From contig CAAGGJ010000063.1 of the NCBI GenBank assembly GCA_900769345.1, positions 1-8,110 of the forward strand: a stretch of DNA of 8,110 nucleotides. The letters are read 5' to 3'. Each line of letters opens with the position of its first letter. Within the stretch, counting starts at the first letter, position 1. Below, one piece after another: positions 5,744 to 8,110 of the stretch. The notes under the pieces are model-generated. The model saw only the letters and a list, made by a program, of their open reading frames with translations. It had not been told where the DNA came from and did no database searches. The translations under genes and the position numbers were made by a program. This DNA comes from Bacteroidales bacterium (GTDB lineage Bacteria; Bacteroidota; Bacteroidia; Bacteroidales; Muribaculaceae).

Positions 5744-8110
5744 TTATTTCACTGCGAGTTTTGTCACTTGGTTGCCAACTTTTACGATGTAGAAGCCCGG
5801 AGAAACGGCAATTGATGCGTTTTGTGCTTCGAATGAGGTGATAAGTTGACCATTTGCCGAGTAAACGGCGATTGATGCTTGTGCATCGGCAACCACGTTG
5901 ATGTTGCCATCGGTGGCAAATATGCGAGCACCGCCTGCATCTACAACCTTAATGCCGGTGTATACCGGTTCGCTGGAACTTTTCAATGCTGTGAATTTCA
6001 AAGCATCGCCTTCTTTCGACACGATTCCGGTGTAGTCATACCAACCGTCAACGCTGCCCAAATTGATGGTTGCAGCATCGAAATACACATTCATAGTGAG
6101 CGGTTCGATTACAGCGTCGTAATCGTTTATTGTTTCGCTCTCTGCCGACTTCAATACGAGATAGCCTTCATCTTTATGGATATTCTCTGTATTCACAAAT
6201 CCCAAAACCTTGCAATATTCGGCAGGTTGAGGAGCCACGAGCCACATATTTTTCACTATATCACTTTCGGCTTGGATATTGAAGTTTTCCACGCGGAATG
6301 TGTTGATGCCCATGTCGCTGTCGCTATTTGTTGTGACACTTTCCGGTAATGAGATAACAGGATAATCGGTATTTGAAATTACAGTAGCCAAGTTGCCGCT
6401 CTCGATTACTTGCCCAACATAGTCGGCTGACAATCCTGAGATAGCCACCCAGTCTTCTTGGTTGAAGTCGCTTTCTTTGTCGCTACGCGATTCTGATTTC
6501 TTATCCTCGTTGAAGGTGTTCTTCGAAGAGCCACTGTTGCCCATAGTTGAGGCATATAGGTAACTGCCGTCGTGATAATGGCCATAGAGAGATGTGTTGA
6601 TTCTATAATCTTCTCCGACCTTTGCTGCCAACACCTTGTCGAGACCGCTTTCTGTGCTGACATATACACGGGTATATTCTTTAGAAACCGGTTCGCAGCA
6701 GTTTGTGCCATCGCTGATATAAGCCACCACTGTGCAAGAAGAGGTGATTTTTATTGGTTCAGTGTAAGGATAGACGGTGTGTACCTCGTTTTCTGTAGCA
6801 ACTCTAACCTTGCTTTGTGGAACGATGTAATAGTAAATAGTACCTACTGGCCCGTTAGGATTGGTGAGTGTCAAGTAGAAAGACTGGTTAAATTCGCCCG
6901 AATCATCAGGAAGCTCCAGAGCGTTGAGCCCCCGCACGCCGAAACCTTGCTTGATATTGGCAAATTTGCTCCATGGTAGAGTGTTTTTATAAGCATCGAG
7001 GCTTCCAAACGGCACAATGAGAGTAGCTGCGGAATAAACAGATGCTTCAAATACACTTTCGTCGCACTCTAAAGGAGTAGCACTCTTGTTGATTACAGAT
7101 GTGATATTTTTGCAGCCGACAAACGCATTATCGCCAATGGATGTCAATCCTTCGGGGAGTGTAACGCCTTTTATAATGTCCAGGTTCTGGAATGCGTTTT
7201 CTGCTATAGCCACTACATTGCTCGAATTGTATTGTTCGGGAATCTCAAGCATATCTGTGAAGTCGCTCATGAGAGCGTATTCCCCTTTGCTGATAGAGTA
7301 GCCGCCAATCGCTTCATCATACTCATAGACGAACATAGCCGGGTGCTTGATATTGAGGAACTTGCTCCAAATGGCATCGGCGGCAAATTCGCTATATTTT
7401 TTGTCGAGCACATCAATATTAGTGGTATTATAGTGCCACTCGTCGAAAGCATCCTCGTTTTCCACTGTGGGAGGATTGTTCGACTCAGATTTGATACTGA
7501 TTGATGTCAATGCGCTACATCCGGTGAATGCCTTGGATCCAATGGATGTGAGGTTGACAAAATCCAAACTTGTCAAACCAGTACAGCCTTCAAATGAACC
7601 TTCACCAATTGTGGATACATTTGAGATATGGGCTGCATCTGTGAGCGCAACACAACCCTTGAAACTTCCTTTGCCAATGGATGTTACATTAGAGAAGTCG
7701 AAACTCTTCAAAGCGGTACAATTTCGGAAAGCGGTCTCGTTAATTAAAAAATCCTTCTTCGGGAGAGATAGTGTTGTAAGTTTTTCGCAACCATCGAAGC
7801 AGGAGTAGCCGATTTTAGACATCTCAGGGGTACATTCAGAAGTAACGCTTACGAGATTTTTACAACCTGTGAAGACACTGTCCATATCGTTGTCCTGACC
7901 ATTGCCCTTGAGGCGATAGAACTTGACAGTTTGTAAGTTGTCGCAATATTTAAAAATATCAGGGTTCATTACTGTATAGTCGTTGCCGGAGCCGGTAAAA
8001 GTAACGGTTTCGAGAGCTTTGCAGTCTTGGAATGTATAAAGTCCGGTGAACTGCACTTTGCCTTTTGCTGTTACGGTTGTTAGATTCTCGCAGGCAGCAA
8101 ATGTGTAATA
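5744..8110 (-). CDS. BspA-like leucine-rich-repeat surface protein with T9SS-type C-terminal domain (N-terminus outside the window)
   Basis: The frame is open to the window edge, so 788 residues are visible and the true start lies beyond 8110; the GTG at 8056 is internal, because the 18 codons before it continue the repeat pattern. In visible-residue numbering, 1-210 hold nine LRR_5/BspA-type repeats of 22-27 residues (FxxCxxLxxV, Cys at 7, 30, 56, 83, 108, 131, 153, 176, 198), with another after a break (Cys333). Two repeat-block ends read WSKFxNIK (248-255, 379-386). About 410-485 resembles the beta-sandwich that follows many such repeats (GTIYYY, YTEPIKI). A region with SLYGHYHDGSYLYAS and a Ser/Lys/Asp-rich stretch (about 507-558) follows. 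The last ~65 residues (AVYSANGQLI...GFYIVKVGNQVTKLAVK) match type-A T9SS sorting tails (DUF6383-like). It is probably exported and surface-attached; binding or adhesion is inferred from the family. It converges on the HAD gene and looks unrelated in function. Confidence 0.85.
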   Translation of the reverse strand, partial: YYTFAACENLTTVTAKGKVQFTGLYTFQDCKALETVTFTGSGNDYTVMNPDIFKYCDNLQTVKFYRLKGNGQDNDMDSVFTGCKNLVSVTSECTPEMSKIGYSCFDGCEKLTTLSLPKKDFLINETAFRNCTALKSFDFSNVTSIGKGSFKGCVALTDAAHISNVSTIGEGSFEGCTGLTSLDFVNLTSIGSKAFTGCSALTSISIKSESNNPPTVENEDAFDEWHYNTTNIDVLDKKYSEFAADAIWSKFLNIKHPAMFVYEYDEAIGGYSISKGEYALMSDFTDMLEIPEQYNSSNVVAIAENAFQNLDIIKGVTLPEGLTSIGDNAFVGCKNITSVINKSATPLECDESVFEASVYSAATLIVPFGSLDAYKNTLPWSKFANIKQGFGVRGLNALELPDDSGEFNQSFYLTLTNPNGPVGTIYYYIVPQSKVRVATENEVHTVYPYTEPIKITSSCTVVAYISDGTNCCEPVSKEYTRVYVSTESGLDKVLAAKVGEDYRINTSLYGHYHDGSYLYASTMGNSGSSKNTFNEDKKSESRSDKESDFNQEDWVAISGLSADYVGQVIESGNLATVISNTDYPVISLPESVTTNSDSDMGINTFRVENFNIQAESDIVKNMWLVAPQPAEYCKVLGFVNTENIHKDEGYLVLKSAESETINDYDAVIEPLTMNVYFDAATINLGSVDGWYDYTGIVSKEGDALKFTALKSSSEPVYTGIKVVDAGGARIFATDGNINVVADAQASIAVYSANGQLITSFEAQNASIAVSPGFYIVKVGNQVTKLAVK
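7487..8110 (-). repeat. Tandem leucine-rich-repeat coding region
   Basis: Nine coding repeats with the core FxxCxxLxxV lie here, spaced 22-27 codons apart. The most regular stretch is four repeats of 22-23 codons (roughly 7510-7725 on the minus strand), with TSIGxxxFxGCxxLTS recurring. At DNA level the phrase CCAATGGATGT (plus-strand reading) recurs within these repeats and again near 7136. The repeats are diverged rather than identical, so this is an old array, not a recent expansion. The array continues beyond the right edge. Confidence 0.65.

Noticed and set aside
8054..8056. GTG as the start codon of the leucine-rich-repeat protein
   Set aside because: The frame stays open to base 8110, and the 18 codons before the GTG continue the repeat pattern (FxxCxxLxxV), so the gene is truncated by the window edge.

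Overview
The window looks like chromosomal DNA of a gut-type Bacteroidales bacterium, plausibly Muribaculaceae or Prevotella-like. The evidence is a BspA-like leucine-rich-repeat surface protein ending in a T9SS-type-A-like C-terminal domain, a Bacteroidetes-style promoter (TTG, 20 bp, TAnnTTTR), starts without clear Shine-Dalgarno sequences, and moderate GC. The taxonomic call below phylum is inference. I see no tRNA, rRNA, CRISPR array, insertion sequence or phage gene.

Layout. Bases 1-290 hold a strong branched intrinsic terminator (19-90) for a gene to the left, followed by a leader-like stretch with a doubtful 42-codon ORF (146-274). Then come a small DUF1232/YkvA protein (312-746) and pdxA (902-2002), which makes a pyridoxal-phosphate precursor. 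pdxA has a recognisable promoter upstream and a clean terminator (2017-2056) downstream. Next are four same-strand genes with no terminator visible between them: a nucleotidyltransferase (2106-2813), an ATP-grasp-fold protein (2879-3757), a CDP-alcohol phosphotransferase membrane enzyme (3864-4829) and a HAD-family hydrolase (4853-5566). Terminators on opposite strands (about 5631-5668 on +, 5695-5725 on -) separate this run from a convergent, left-truncated gene on the minus strand (5744 to beyond 8110) for a large modular surface protein.

How the genes may work together. The four-gene run is the most interesting part. A soluble NTP transferase can make a CDP-activated alcohol, and a CDP-alcohol phosphotransferase can move that phospho-alcohol onto an acceptor in the membrane. 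A HAD phosphatase can trim a phosphate, and the ATP-grasp protein can phosphorylate or ligate something using ATP. Together they form a plausible pathway for an unusual phospholipid or phospho-headgroup, with an inositol phosphate as one candidate substrate. The precedent is the archaeal and thermophile pair CTP:inositol-1-phosphate cytidylyltransferase plus di-myo-inositol-phosphate-phosphate synthase. The families are well supported by motifs; the substrates and the pathway are inference. The CDP-alcohol enzyme also departs from the canonical active-site spacing: the fourth Asp sits at +5 rather than +4 from the third.
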